A stretch of 40,529 nt of DNA from Alloyangia mangrovi (lineage in GTDB: Bacteria > Pseudomonadota > Alphaproteobacteria > Rhodobacterales > Rhodobacteraceae): contig NZ_NTHN02000052.1 of the NCBI RefSeq assembly GCF_002300555.2, positions 1-40,529 of the forward strand, read 5' to 3'. The translations under genes were made by a program, and so were the position numbers. Below the pieces are notes generated by a model, which searched no databases, was not told the origin of the DNA, and worked only from the letters and a program-made list of their open reading frames with translations. Below, piece by piece: positions 24,212-32,155 of the stretch; the first letter of the stretch is position 1, and the number at the start of each line of letters is the position of its first letter.

Positions 24212-25875
24212 TGACCAACCCCCTCGTTTCCGTCCGCGACCTGCGCATCGGCGCGACCACCGACGCCGGCCGCAAGGTCGAGATTATCAAGGGCGTCAGC
24301 TTCGACATCGCGCCCGGAGAGATCGTCGCGCTGATCGGCGAGAGCGGCTCGGGCAAGACCACCATCGCGCTCTCGCTTATGGGCCACACCCGCACCGGCT
24401 GCCGCATCGACGGCGGCAGGATCCGGCTCGGCACCTCAGAGATCACCGCCATGTCCGAGCGCGCCCGCGCGCGGGTGCGCGGCACCGAGGTGTCCTACGT
24501 GCCGCAATCGGCCGCCGCGGCCTTCAACCCCTCCAAGCGGATCATGGACCAGGTGATCGAGATCGCCGCCATCCACGAGCTGATGCCGCGCGCCGAGGCC
24601 GAGAAGAAGGCGGTCGAGCTCTTCCGCGCCCTCGCCCTGCCGGAGGCCGAGACCATCGGCCAGCGCTACCCGCACCAGGTCTCGGGCGGGCAGCTGCAGC
24701 GGCTCTCGGCGGCGATGGCGCTGATCGGCGATCCCAAGCTGGTGATCTTCGACGAGCCCACCACGGCGCTCGACGTGACCACCCAGATCGAGGTGCTGCG
24801 CGCGTTCAAGTCGGTGATGCAGAGGGGCGGGATGGCCGGCGTCTACGTCAGCCATGACCTCGCCGTCGTGGCGCAGATCGCCGACCGGATCATCGTGCTG
24901 AAGGGCGGCGAGATTCAGGAGGTCGGCGGCGCCGAGCAGATCCTGCACGCTCCGCAGCATCCCTACACAAAGCAGCTTCTGGCGGCCTTCGAGCCGGTGC
25001 CGCATCAACCCATTGCCCAGCCCGAACAGGCCGCCAAACCCAAGCCGGTTCTCGAGGTCTTCGACCTCTGCGCCGGATACGGGCCGCTGCGTGACGGCGT
25101 GCCCTTTGCCAAGATCCTCAAGAACGTGAATTTCAAGCTCGAGCGCGGCCGCAACCTCGGGGTGATCGGCGAGTCCGGCTCGGGCAAGTCGACGCTGGCG
25201 CGGGCGATCGCAGGGATCCTGTCGGCCTATCGCGGGGCGGTGATGGTCGACGGCAAAGAGCTGAAACCCGACCTGCAGAACCGGTCCAAGGACGACCTGC
25301 GGCGCATGCAGATGGTCTTCCAGCTGGCCGACACCGCGCTCAACCCGGCGCATTCCATCGGCGCCATCCTCGCCCGGCCGCTGACCTTCTACGAGGGGCT
25401 GCGCGGCAAGGCGCGCGAGGCGCGGGTGATCGAGCTGCTCGACATGGTGCACCTGCCCGCCGCCCTGCGGCATCGGTTGCCCGGCGAGCTCTCGGGCGGG
25501 CAGAAGCAGCGGGTGAACCTTGCCCGCGCGCTCGCCGCCAGCCCCGAGCTGATCCTCTGCGACGAGATCACCTCGGCGCTCGATACGGTAGTGGCGGCGG
25601 CGATCCTCGAATTGCTGAAGGAACTGCAGCGCGAGCTGGGGCTGAGCTACATGTTCATCAGCCATGATCTGTCGACGGTCGAGGCGATCTGCGACGACGT
25701 GCTGGTCATGTACAAGGGCGAGGTGGTCGAGGCGCTGCCCGCCGCGCGGATGTCCACCGAGGCGACGCATCCCTATTCGCGGCTGCTCATCTCCTCGGTG
25801 CCGCAGCTCGACACCGGCTGGCTGGCCGGGCTCGAGCAGGACCCAGAGCTGGTGGCGCAATTCGCCAATCGCTGA
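24211..25875 (+). CDS. Fused double ABC ATPase (DppD-DppF type)
   Basis: 554 residues holding two nucleotide-binding domains in one chain. Domain 1: Walker A GESGSGKT (residues 43-50), signature VSGGQLQRL, Walker B LVIFDEPT, and switch His in VYVSHD. The linker (about residues 255-275) includes the HPYTKQLLAAFEP oligopeptide-binding motif typical of OppD-type proteins. Domain 2: Walker A GESGSGKS (~320-327), signature LSGGQKQRV, LILCDEIT (Thr for the usual Pro-Thr segment), and FISHD, ending with a second HPYSRLL motif. It energises uptake by the two preceding permeases. ATG 24211 fits GGAG at 24201-24204 better than 24208. Strong hairpin after the stop. Confidence 0.9.
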   Translation: MTNPLVSVRDLRIGATTDAGRKVEIIKGVSFDIAPGEIVALIGESGSGKTTIALSLMGHTRTGCRIDGGRIRLGTSEITAMSERARARVRGTEVSYVPQSAAAAFNPSKRIMDQVIEIAAIHELMPRAEAEKKAVELFRALALPEAETIGQRYPHQVSGGQLQRLSAAMALIGDPKLVIFDEPTTALDVTTQIEVLRAFKSVMQRGGMAGVYVSHDLAVVAQIADRIIVLKGGEIQEVGGAEQILHAPQHPYTKQLLAAFEPVPHQPIAQPEQAAKPKPVLEVFDLCAGYGPLRDGVPFAKILKNVNFKLERGRNLGVIGESGSGKSTLARAIAGILSAYRGAVMVDGKELKPDLQNRSKDDLRRMQMVFQLADTALNPAHSIGAILARPLTFYEGLRGKAREARVIELLDMVHLPAALRHRLPGELSGGQKQRVNLARALAASPELILCDEITSALDTVVAAAILELLKELQRELGLSYMFISHDLSTVEAICDDVLVMYKGEVVEALPAARMSTEATHPYSRLLISSVPQLDTGWLAGLEQDPELVAQFANR

Positions 25876-25884
25876 GGACAGCGT

Positions 25885-25910
25885 GGCGCGGGTGCCGAGG
25901 CTCCCGCGCC
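25885..25910. terminator. Hairpin between convergent ABC operon and Lrp gene
   Basis: GGCGCGGG (25885-25892) pairs with CCCGCGCC (25903-25910) over eight bases around a 10-base loop. It lies between the ABC ATPase stop and the stop of the convergent Lrp gene. There is no long T run, so termination may be only partial. Confidence 0.55.
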
Positions 25911-25938
25911 GTATCCCCATGACCCTGCACCGCGCCCT

Positions 25939-26433
25939 TCAGACCTTGTCGGCGAAAAGGTGGGTCAGCGGCATCTGCGTCTTGGAGAACGGCGTCTTCA
26001 TCACCACGAAGCTGAAGTACTTGTCGATCCCGACATTGCGGTCGATCAGCCCCTCGATGATCGTCTGGTAGTCCGAGATCGAGGCGGTGACGAATTTCGC
26101 GAGGTAGTCGTAGCCGCCCGACACAAGGTGACATTCGACGCAGCATTCGACCTTTTCCAGCGCTTCCTGGAAACGGGCGAAGTCGATCTGGCGGTGGTTG
26201 CTCAGCGTGAACTCGGTGAAGACGGTCAGCGTCTCGCCGAGCTTGGCCATGTCGATCTGCGCCGCGTATCCGGTGATGTAGCCGGCTTTCTGCAGCTTCT
26301 TGACCCGCATCAGGCAGGGCGAGGGCGACAGGTGCACGAGGTCGGCCAGCTCGACGTTGGTGATCCGCCCGTTCCGCTGCAACTCGGCGAGAATCTTCAG
26401 GTCGATCCGGTCGAGCTTGTAGCGGGGGGTCAT
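25939..26433 (-). CDS. Lrp/AsnC-family transcriptional regulator
   Basis: 164 residues. N-terminal helix-turn-helix: DRIDLKILAELQRNGRITNV, ELADLVHLSPSPCLMRVKKL (recognition helix ~32-42), then IDMAKLG. The C-terminal RAM domain has CHLVSGGYDYLAKFVTASIS and LIDRNVGIDKYFSFVVMKT, the beta-alpha-beta ligand-binding fold that senses amino acids. GAGGAAAA precedes the ATG. It is divergent from the FAD oxidoreductase at 26596 and convergent with the ABC operon, so it is well placed to regulate the island. The GCAGA-N4-TCTGC palindromes upstream of two operons are its likely targets. Ligand probably the imported compound or the amino acid derived from it (inference). Confidence 0.92.
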   Translation of the reverse strand: MTPRYKLDRIDLKILAELQRNGRITNVELADLVHLSPSPCLMRVKKLQKAGYITGYAAQIDMAKLGETLTVFTEFTLSNHRQIDFARFQEALEKVECCVECHLVSGGYDYLAKFVTASISDYQTIIEGLIDRNVGIDKYFSFVVMKTPFSKTQMPLTHLFADKV

Positions 26434-26595
26434 GGTCTTTTTTCCTCGGAGTCTGCGCGCCGTACGCTCCTTGTGAAGGGCAGAGCGGCCCCCAAGTCAA
26501 CCGCATTCGACAGGAAATGCCGTGACGGGCCCGTGATCCGGCACATGCGTCTGGGGGCACCATCGTAGAAGATCCCGGGACTACAGGAGAAGAAC
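26434..26595. promoter_or_regulatory. Divergent promoter region of the Lrp and FAD genes
   Basis: A 162-base region. It contains only half-sites of the cluster motif (TCTGC at 26452, GCAGA at 26480 and ACAGG-AAAT around 26512). No palindrome or clear -35/-10 pair stands out. Confidence 0.3.
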
Positions 26596-27921
26596 ATGAC
26601 CGCGCCCTTGCTGCACATCGAGACCCGGAACGACCTGCCCGAAACCGCCGATTGCGTGGTGATCGGCGCGGGCATCGTCGGCACCAGCGCCGCCTACTGG
26701 CTGGCGCGGGCGGGGATGAAGGTGGTGCTGCTGGAAAAGGGCCGCGTCGGCGCCGAGCAATCGAGCCGCAACTGGGGCTGGTGCCGCCAGCAGAACCGCG
26801 ATGCGCGCGAGCTGCCGCTTTCCACGAAGAGCCTTTCGCTCTGGGAGGAGATGGCCGCGGACATCGGCGAGGACCTCGGCTTCCGGCGCTGCGGGCTGCT
26901 CTACCTCTCGGACGATCAGGCCGAGCTCGACGGCTGGGCGCGCTGGGGCACCTTTGCCCGCGGCGAGGGCGTGGACACGCGGATGCTTAGCGAAGCCGAG
27001 GCGACGGAGCGCGGTGCTGCCACCGGCAAGGCGTGGAAGGGCGGCGTCTGGTCGCCGACCGATGGCACCGCCGATCCCTCGCGCGCTGCCCCGCTGATCG
27101 CCAGGGGCGTCCTCAAACACGGCGGCGCGGTGATCCAGAATTGCGCGGCACGCGGCATCGAGACGTCCGGCGGCGCGGTCTCGGCGGTGATCACCGAGAA
27201 GGGCACGATCCGCACCAAACAAGTGGTGCTCTCGGGCGGAGCCTGGGCGGCGAGCTTCCTGCACCAGTCGGGCATCTTCTTCCCGCAGGCCTCGGTGCGC
27301 AGCTCGATCCTGTCGGTGGCCCCCGGCACCGAGGGCCTGCCGCCCGCGCTGCACACCGCCGCCGTCTCGATCACCCGGCGCGGCGACGGGGCGCACACTC
27401 TGGCGATTTCGGGGCGCAGCAACATCGATCCGACGCCGGGCACCATCCGCGGTGCGAAACACTTCCTGCCGATGTTCGCCAAGCGCTGGCGTGCACTGTC
27501 CCCGGGTGGGCTGCAGGCGTGGAAGGCGGGCTTCGAGACCCGCGATATCTGGGCGCTCGACCATGAGACCCCGATGGAGCGGGTACGCATTCTCGACCCC
27601 AAACCTTCGGAGATCCTCATCAACGAAACCCTCGCCCGCGCCCGCAAGCTGCTTCCCGCGCTCGGGAAGGTGCCGGTGCAGGCCAAGTGGGCGGGCTATA
27701 TCGACAGCACCCCCGACGGCGTTCCGGTGATCGACACGGACATTGGCATCGCGGGGCTGACGCTGGCGGCGGGCCTCTCGGGCCACGGCTTCGGCATCGG
27801 GCCGGGGGTCGGGCATCTGGTGGCGGACATGCTGACCGGGCGCGCGCCGATCACCGAGCCGGCGCAATATAGGCTCAGCCGTTTCGAGACCTCGCAATGG
27901 GGCAAGGTGGCGAAATTCTGA
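26596..27921 (+). CDS. FAD-dependent oxidoreductase (DAO superfamily)
   Basis: 441 residues from ATG 26596 (AGGAGAAGA upstream). The FAD-binding fold is at residues ~18-50 (ADCVVIGAGIVGTSAAYWLA), followed by the subgroup mark SSRNWGWCRQQNRD, where the flavin-contacting Arg-Asn is conserved. C-terminal LSGHGFGIGPGVGHLVADML completes the FAD site. The sequence is related to D-amino-acid dehydrogenases and beta subunits of opine or hydroxyproline oxidases. No signal peptide. It may be a catalytic (beta) subunit working with the 2Fe-2S/FAD-NAD pair at 34141-35832, or act alone on an N-substituted amino acid. Convergent with the next gene; stops are two bases apart. Confidence 0.85.
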   Translation: MTAPLLHIETRNDLPETADCVVIGAGIVGTSAAYWLARAGMKVVLLEKGRVGAEQSSRNWGWCRQQNRDARELPLSTKSLSLWEEMAADIGEDLGFRRCGLLYLSDDQAELDGWARWGTFARGEGVDTRMLSEAEATERGAATGKAWKGGVWSPTDGTADPSRAAPLIARGVLKHGGAVIQNCAARGIETSGGAVSAVITEKGTIRTKQVVLSGGAWAASFLHQSGIFFPQASVRSSILSVAPGTEGLPPALHTAAVSITRRGDGAHTLAISGRSNIDPTPGTIRGAKHFLPMFAKRWRALSPGGLQAWKAGFETRDIWALDHETPMERVRILDPKPSEILINETLARARKLLPALGKVPVQAKWAGYIDSTPDGVPVIDTDIGIAGLTLAAGLSGHGFGIGPGVGHLVADMLTGRAPITEPAQYRLSRFETSQWGKVAKF

Positions 27922-27923
27922 CC

Positions 27924-29027
27924 TCACGCCGCGAACCTCGCGATCGACATCGCCGCGATTGGTGTCGCGCTTGTGCCGGTGGCGATCAGCTCGGCCATTG
28001 TGTCGCCGACGCCGGGCCCGAGCTGGAAGCCGTGGCCGCAGAAGCCAAAGGCATGGAAAAGCCCCGGCGTGCTGCCCGAGGCGCCCATGACAGGCAGCAT
28101 GTCCGACAGGTACCCCTCGCAGCCCGACCATTGCCGGATGATCGTCACGTCGGCGAGGGCGGGGCAGAGCTGCACCACCTTGGCGAGCTGCACCGCCAGC
28201 CCGGCGGGATCGTATTGCGCAAAGCCCGTCCCTGCCACCGGTACCCGCGGCACGCCGCCGCCGAAGACCACGTTGCCGCGCTCGACCTGCCGCAGGTAGG
28301 CGCCGCTGTCCTGCGACCAGATGCCGACCACCGGCAGGATGCGGTGGGGCAGGGGCTCGGTCACCCCCATCTGCGGCCCGTGTGCGGTCAGCGGCACCGG
28401 CTCGCCGAAGTGGCGGGCGATCTCGGCGCCCCAGGCCCCGGCGCAATTGACCAGCACGTCGGCGCCGAAGGAGCCCTGCGTAGTACGGACCTTGAAGCCG
28501 GCCTCCGTCTTCTCGATCCGGGGCTCGCCGGCATGGGCGATGATCTCCGCCCCGGCGCGGGAGGCGGCATCGGCGAAGGCGGGCACGACCAGCCTCGGGT
28601 TGGCGCTGCCGTCGCGGGGCGAGAAGCTGGCGCCGATCGCCGAGGGGCCAAGGCCGGGAAAGCGGCGCCGGATCTCCGCCGGCTCCAGCTGGTCGAGCTC
28701 CAACCCCCAGGGCCGGGCGGCCTCGGCAAAGCGCAGCATGTCGGCGCGAGAGGCCTCGTCGAAGATCAGCCGCAGGTGACCTGTGGCGCGGAATTCGACG
28801 TCTCGGCCGAGCAGCTCCTCGGCGCGGCTCCACAGGTCGAGCGAGCGCTTCGCCAGCGGCAGCTGCTCGAGCACCCGGCCGGTGCGGCGGATGTTGCCGA
28901 AAGAGGCGACGGTGGCCCCGGCACCGACATGGCCGCGCTCGATCAGCCGCACGCGGATGCCGCGCCGCGCCAAGAAGAAGGCCGTCGCGCTGCCCATCAA
29001 TCCGCCGCCGAGTACGATCACCTGCAT
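27924..29027 (-). CDS. FAD-dependent oxidoreductase (HcnC / opine oxidase beta-type)
   Basis: 367 residues from ATG 29027, with GAAAGGA seven bases upstream. The N-terminus goes directly into the FAD fold (MQVIVLGGGLMGSATAFFLA), followed by ERGHVGAGATVASFGNIRR; the end has GFCGHGFQLGPGVGDTMAEL. Length and form match HcnC-like beta subunits of opine oxidases and D-hydroxyproline dehydrogenase, which work with an HcnB-like alpha subunit and a small 2Fe-2S gamma subunit. Both partners are encoded 5 kb to the right (34141-34464, 34461-35832). Divergent from the LysR gene at 29116, with a palindrome between them. Two FAD-type candidates exist in the island for the same complex, and sequence alone does not decide between them. 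Confidence 0.82.
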   Translation of the reverse strand: MQVIVLGGGLMGSATAFFLARRGIRVRLIERGHVGAGATVASFGNIRRTGRVLEQLPLAKRSLDLWSRAEELLGRDVEFRATGHLRLIFDEASRADMLRFAEAARPWGLELDQLEPAEIRRRFPGLGPSAIGASFSPRDGSANPRLVVPAFADAASRAGAEIIAHAGEPRIEKTEAGFKVRTTQGSFGADVLVNCAGAWGAEIARHFGEPVPLTAHGPQMGVTEPLPHRILPVVGIWSQDSGAYLRQVERGNVVFGGGVPRVPVAGTGFAQYDPAGLAVQLAKVVQLCPALADVTIIRQWSGCEGYLSDMLPVMGASGSTPGLFHAFGFCGHGFQLGPGVGDTMAELIATGTSATPIAAMSIARFAA

Positions 29028-29089
29028 GACAAATCCTTTCCGTCTCGCGGCAGGAAAGCCCTTCGCGGGCCTTGCGGTCAAAGACGGGA

Positions 29090-29105
29090 TATGACGAGTG
29101 TCATA
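29090..29105. promoter_or_regulatory. Palindrome TATGAC-N4-GTCATA between divergent genes
   Basis: A perfect 6-4-6 inverted repeat located 10 bases before the LysR ATG and about 63 bases from the FAD gene start. Such sites between a LysR gene and its divergent target are usual regulator-binding sites. Confidence 0.55.
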
Positions 29106-29115
29106 AGTCAGACCT

Positions 29116-30019
29116 ATGGAGCGGCCCATGCGCGCACGTCAGCTTGAAGTCTTCACCGCGGTGATGCGGGCGGGCACGGTGACCGAGGCGGCGCGGATGC
29201 TGAACATCTCGCAGCCCGCGCTCAGCCAGGTGTTGCGCCACACCGAGGACGATCTGGGCTTCGCGCTCTTCGACCGCGAGAAGGGGCGGCTGAGGCCCAC
29301 GCCCGAGGCGCTCGAGCTTTACCCTGAGGCCGAGCGGCTGTTCGGCGAATTGGAAGGGCTGCGCCGGATGACTGCGGATTTGCGACAGGGTCGGGCCGGG
29401 CTGGTGCGGATCGGCTGCTCGACCCCGCCGGCCATGTCGCTGCTGCCGAGGGTCATGGCGGCCTTCCGGGCCCGGCACCCCGATATCGCGCTGCGCTGCA
29501 ACGTGGCGCCGGTGCAATCGCTGCGCACCATGCTGCGCGAGGGCGACACGGCGCTTGCGCTGGCGCTCACCGACCAGATGCCCGAGGACATCGAGGTCGA
29601 GGTGCTGGGCCGCACCGGGTTCTGCTGCCTGCTGCCGAAGGGCCATTCGCTCGCCGCGCGGGCAGCCATCGCGCTCGGGGATCTTGGCGAGGAATTCGTC
29701 ATCTCCTACCGCTCCGCCACGCGCCCCTTCGACGAGCTGGACAGGCGGCGCGCGCCTGGGGCATCGCTTCGAGCCGCGGCTGGAAATCGACACTTCGATC
29801 TCGGCAGTCGGATTCGTGCAGGCGGGTCTGGGGATCGCGGTGGTCGATTCCCTGCTGCCCTGGGAGCAGTTCGACGGGATCGAGATCCGCCCGCTGGACG
29901 GAGCGCCCGCGCTTCCGCTGTCGCTGCTGACCCTGCGCGGCAAGTCCCTGTCGCGCGCCGAGGGCCTCATGCGCGCGCAGATCCGCTCGCTTCTGCCCGA
30001 GGGCCTCTCTCGCCCATAG
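29116..30019 (+). pseudogene. LysR-family regulator, frameshift near 29750
   Basis: ATG 29116 begins MERPMRARQLEVFTAVMRAG, followed by the winged helix VTEAARMLNISQPALSQVLR and LFDREKGRLRPTPEAL. The substrate-binding domain proceeds to ISYRSATRPFDELD and is then lost in this frame. The next frame continues from GHRFEPRLEIDTSISAVGFV to LLPEGLSRP and TAG at 30017-30019. One extra base between about 29741 and 29762 (for example one C of GCGCCTGGGG) restores a normal ~300-residue LysR protein. It probably controls the divergent FAD gene and perhaps the HyuA operon that starts 90 bases downstream. Most likely intact in the organism. Confidence 0.78.
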
Positions 30020-30109
30020 GCTCGACTTATGGCTCTTGGCCGCATCCGACTTGGACCGCCGCTCCGTCCTCTGCTCGACTGGGGCAAACGGAACGAAAGG
30101 CGATGACCC

Positions 30110-32152
30110 ATGGACGGCCAACTCCCGGCGGAAGACTGGAAAATCGGTGTCGATATCGGCGGCACCTTCATGGACTTCTGTGCGCTCGAGGCCCGCTCGG
30201 GGCGCATCGCCTCGCTCAAGGTGCTGACCACGCCCGACGATCCCGGCGCCGAGCTGCGCACCGGGCTTGATCTGCTGGCCGAGAGAGAGGGGCTGGATGC
30301 GTCGGCGGTCAGCCGCTTCGTGCATGGCACCACGGTGGGCATCAACACGATCATCCAGCGCAAGGGCGCGAAGCTCGCGATGTTCACCAACGCGGGTTTC
30401 GAGGACGTGATCGAGCTGGCCCGACTGCGGATGCCGGACATGTACTCGCTGTTCTGCCAGCGCCCCGATCCGCTGGTGACGCGCGACATGATCTTCGGCC
30501 TGCCGGTGCGGATGCGCGCCGACGGACGGCGCAGCGACGCGCCCGAGGGAGCCGTGACCGAGGCCGTTGCCCGGGCGAAGGCAGCGGGCGCGGAGGGGAT
30601 CATCGTGGCGTTGCTACACTCCTGGCGCGACAGCGCGCAGGAGGCCGAGATCCGGCAGCAAATCGTGGCCCTCGCGCCGGAGCTCTTCGTCTTTGCCTCC
30701 TCCGAGGTCTGGCCTGTGATCCGCGAGTACGAACGCACATCGACGGCGATCCTCAACGGCTACGTCCACCCGCGCGTCTCGGGCTATCTCGAGGCGCTGG
30801 AGGCGCGGCTTTCCACGCAAGGCGTGCCTGCCCGCGCCATGCTGACCAAGTCGAACGGCGGCGTGATGACCGCCGGAGAGGGGCGCCGCGATTGCGTGTC
30901 GATGCTGCTCTCGGGCACCGCCTCGGGGGTGATCGGCGCGGCCTGGCTGGCGCGGCAGGCGGGCGAGAGCCGCATCCTGACGCTCGACATCGGCGGCACC
31001 TCGGCCGATTTCGCGCTGATCATCGACGGCGAGGTGCAATTCGGCTCGGACGAACTTGTGGGTGAATTCCCGCTGCACATCCCCTCGGTCTCGGTCAGCT
31101 CTATCGGGATCGGCGGCGGGTCGATCGCCTCGGTCGACGCGCATGGCGTGCTGCGCGTGGGGCCGGAGAGCGCGGGCTCGGTGCCCGGCCCGGCCTGCTA
31201 CGGGCGCGGCGGCATCCGCGCCACGGTGACCGACGCCATGGCGGTCTGCGGTTGGCTGGGGCATTCGGAAATGGCCTATGGCCAGCTCGACATGCAGGTC
31301 GAGCTGGCGCGCGAGGTCGTCGGCGCTCTGGCCGCGCAACTGGGTCGCGGGGTCGAGGAGACGGCGCAGGCGATCCTCGACATCGCGGTGTCGGAAATGT
31401 TCGTCGAGGTCGAGAAACTGTCGTCCCGCGCCGGGGTCGACCTGCGGGATTTCGCGCTGATGCCCTTCGGCGGCGGCGGTCCCATGCTGGGCGCCTTTCT
31501 CGCCCGCGAGCTGGGAATGCCGCGCGTCATGGCGCCGCGTCGCCCGGGCGTGGTCTCGGCGCTTGGCGGGCTGGTGGCGGACTTGAAGGGCGACTTCATC
31601 CGCACCGTCTTTGCCGATCTCGACTCGGCGCGGCTTCCGCTGCTTCAGGAGCAGTTCCGCGCGCTTTCCGAAGAGGGCCGCGCCTGGCTCGAGGCGCAGG
31701 GCCATGACGGGGCAATCGAGCTGAAGCTCTCGGCGGACATGCGCTACGCCGGGCAGAGCTACGAGATCGAGGTGGCGCTGGCGCCCGATTGGCTCTCGGA
31801 CCTCGACCGGATCACCGGGGCCTTCCACGCCACCCACCGCCGCATCTACGACTTTGACGACCCCGAGGGTCGGATCGAGATGGTCAACCTGCGGCTCTCG
31901 GCCATCGGCGCCGGGCCCAAGCCCGATCTTGCCGAGCTGGCGCAGGTCGAGGCGGGGGAGAGCCGCGAGGTGCAGGTGCATATCGGCGGCTGGCGCCCGG
32001 TGCCGCTGCACAGCCGTGCCGCGCTGGCCCCGGGCGCCACCTTCGACGGCCCTGCCATCGTCGCACAGGAAGACACGACCTTTGCCATTCCGGCGGGCGC
32101 AAGGGCGCGTGTCGACGGCCATCTCAACATTCACCTGCAGTTCGAGGACTGA
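30110..32152 (+). CDS. hyuA: Hydantoinase/oxoprolinase subunit A (HyuA family)
   Basis: 680 residues. The N-terminal actin-like ATPase start is WKIGVDIGGTFMDFCALEA (usual DIGGTFTD, here with Met), then HGTTVGINTIIQRKGAK. The central part has ILTLDIGGTSADFALI and GGGSIASVDAHGVLRVGPES, then FGGGGPMLGAFLARELGMPR. HyuA proteins bind ATP and, together with HyuB, open cyclic amides (5-oxoproline, N-methylhydantoin, lactams) or carboxylate ketones such as acetone. No residue decides the substrate here. AAAGG at 30096-30100 precedes ATG 30110. Followed four bases later by hyuB, so the two form a complex. Confidence 0.88.
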   Translation: MDGQLPAEDWKIGVDIGGTFMDFCALEARSGRIASLKVLTTPDDPGAELRTGLDLLAEREGLDASAVSRFVHGTTVGINTIIQRKGAKLAMFTNAGFEDVIELARLRMPDMYSLFCQRPDPLVTRDMIFGLPVRMRADGRRSDAPEGAVTEAVARAKAAGAEGIIVALLHSWRDSAQEAEIRQQIVALAPELFVFASSEVWPVIREYERTSTAILNGYVHPRVSGYLEALEARLSTQGVPARAMLTKSNGGVMTAGEGRRDCVSMLLSGTASGVIGAAWLARQAGESRILTLDIGGTSADFALIIDGEVQFGSDELVGEFPLHIPSVSVSSIGIGGGSIASVDAHGVLRVGPESAGSVPGPACYGRGGIRATVTDAMAVCGWLGHSEMAYGQLDMQVELAREVVGALAAQLGRGVEETAQAILDIAVSEMFVEVEKLSSRAGVDLRDFALMPFGGGGPMLGAFLARELGMPRVMAPRRPGVVSALGGLVADLKGDFIRTVFADLDSARLPLLQEQFRALSEEGRAWLEAQGHDGAIELKLSADMRYAGQSYEIEVALAPDWLSDLDRITGAFHATHRRIYDFDDPEGRIEMVNLRLSAIGAGPKPDLAELAQVEAGESREVQVHIGGWRPVPLHSRAALAPGATFDGPAIVAQEDTTFAIPAGARARVDGHLNIHLQFED

Positions 32153-32155
32153 CCC

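Noticed and set aside
24436-25920. Minus-strand frame opposite the ABC ATPase
   Set aside because: Shadow of the double ATPase gene; Walker motifs are clear on the plus strand.
11631-26433. Ectoine/diaminobutyrate degradation cluster
   Set aside because: A class III aminotransferase, ArgE-like deacetylase and Lrp regulator fit, but no ectoine hydrolase or ectoine-type binding protein is present.
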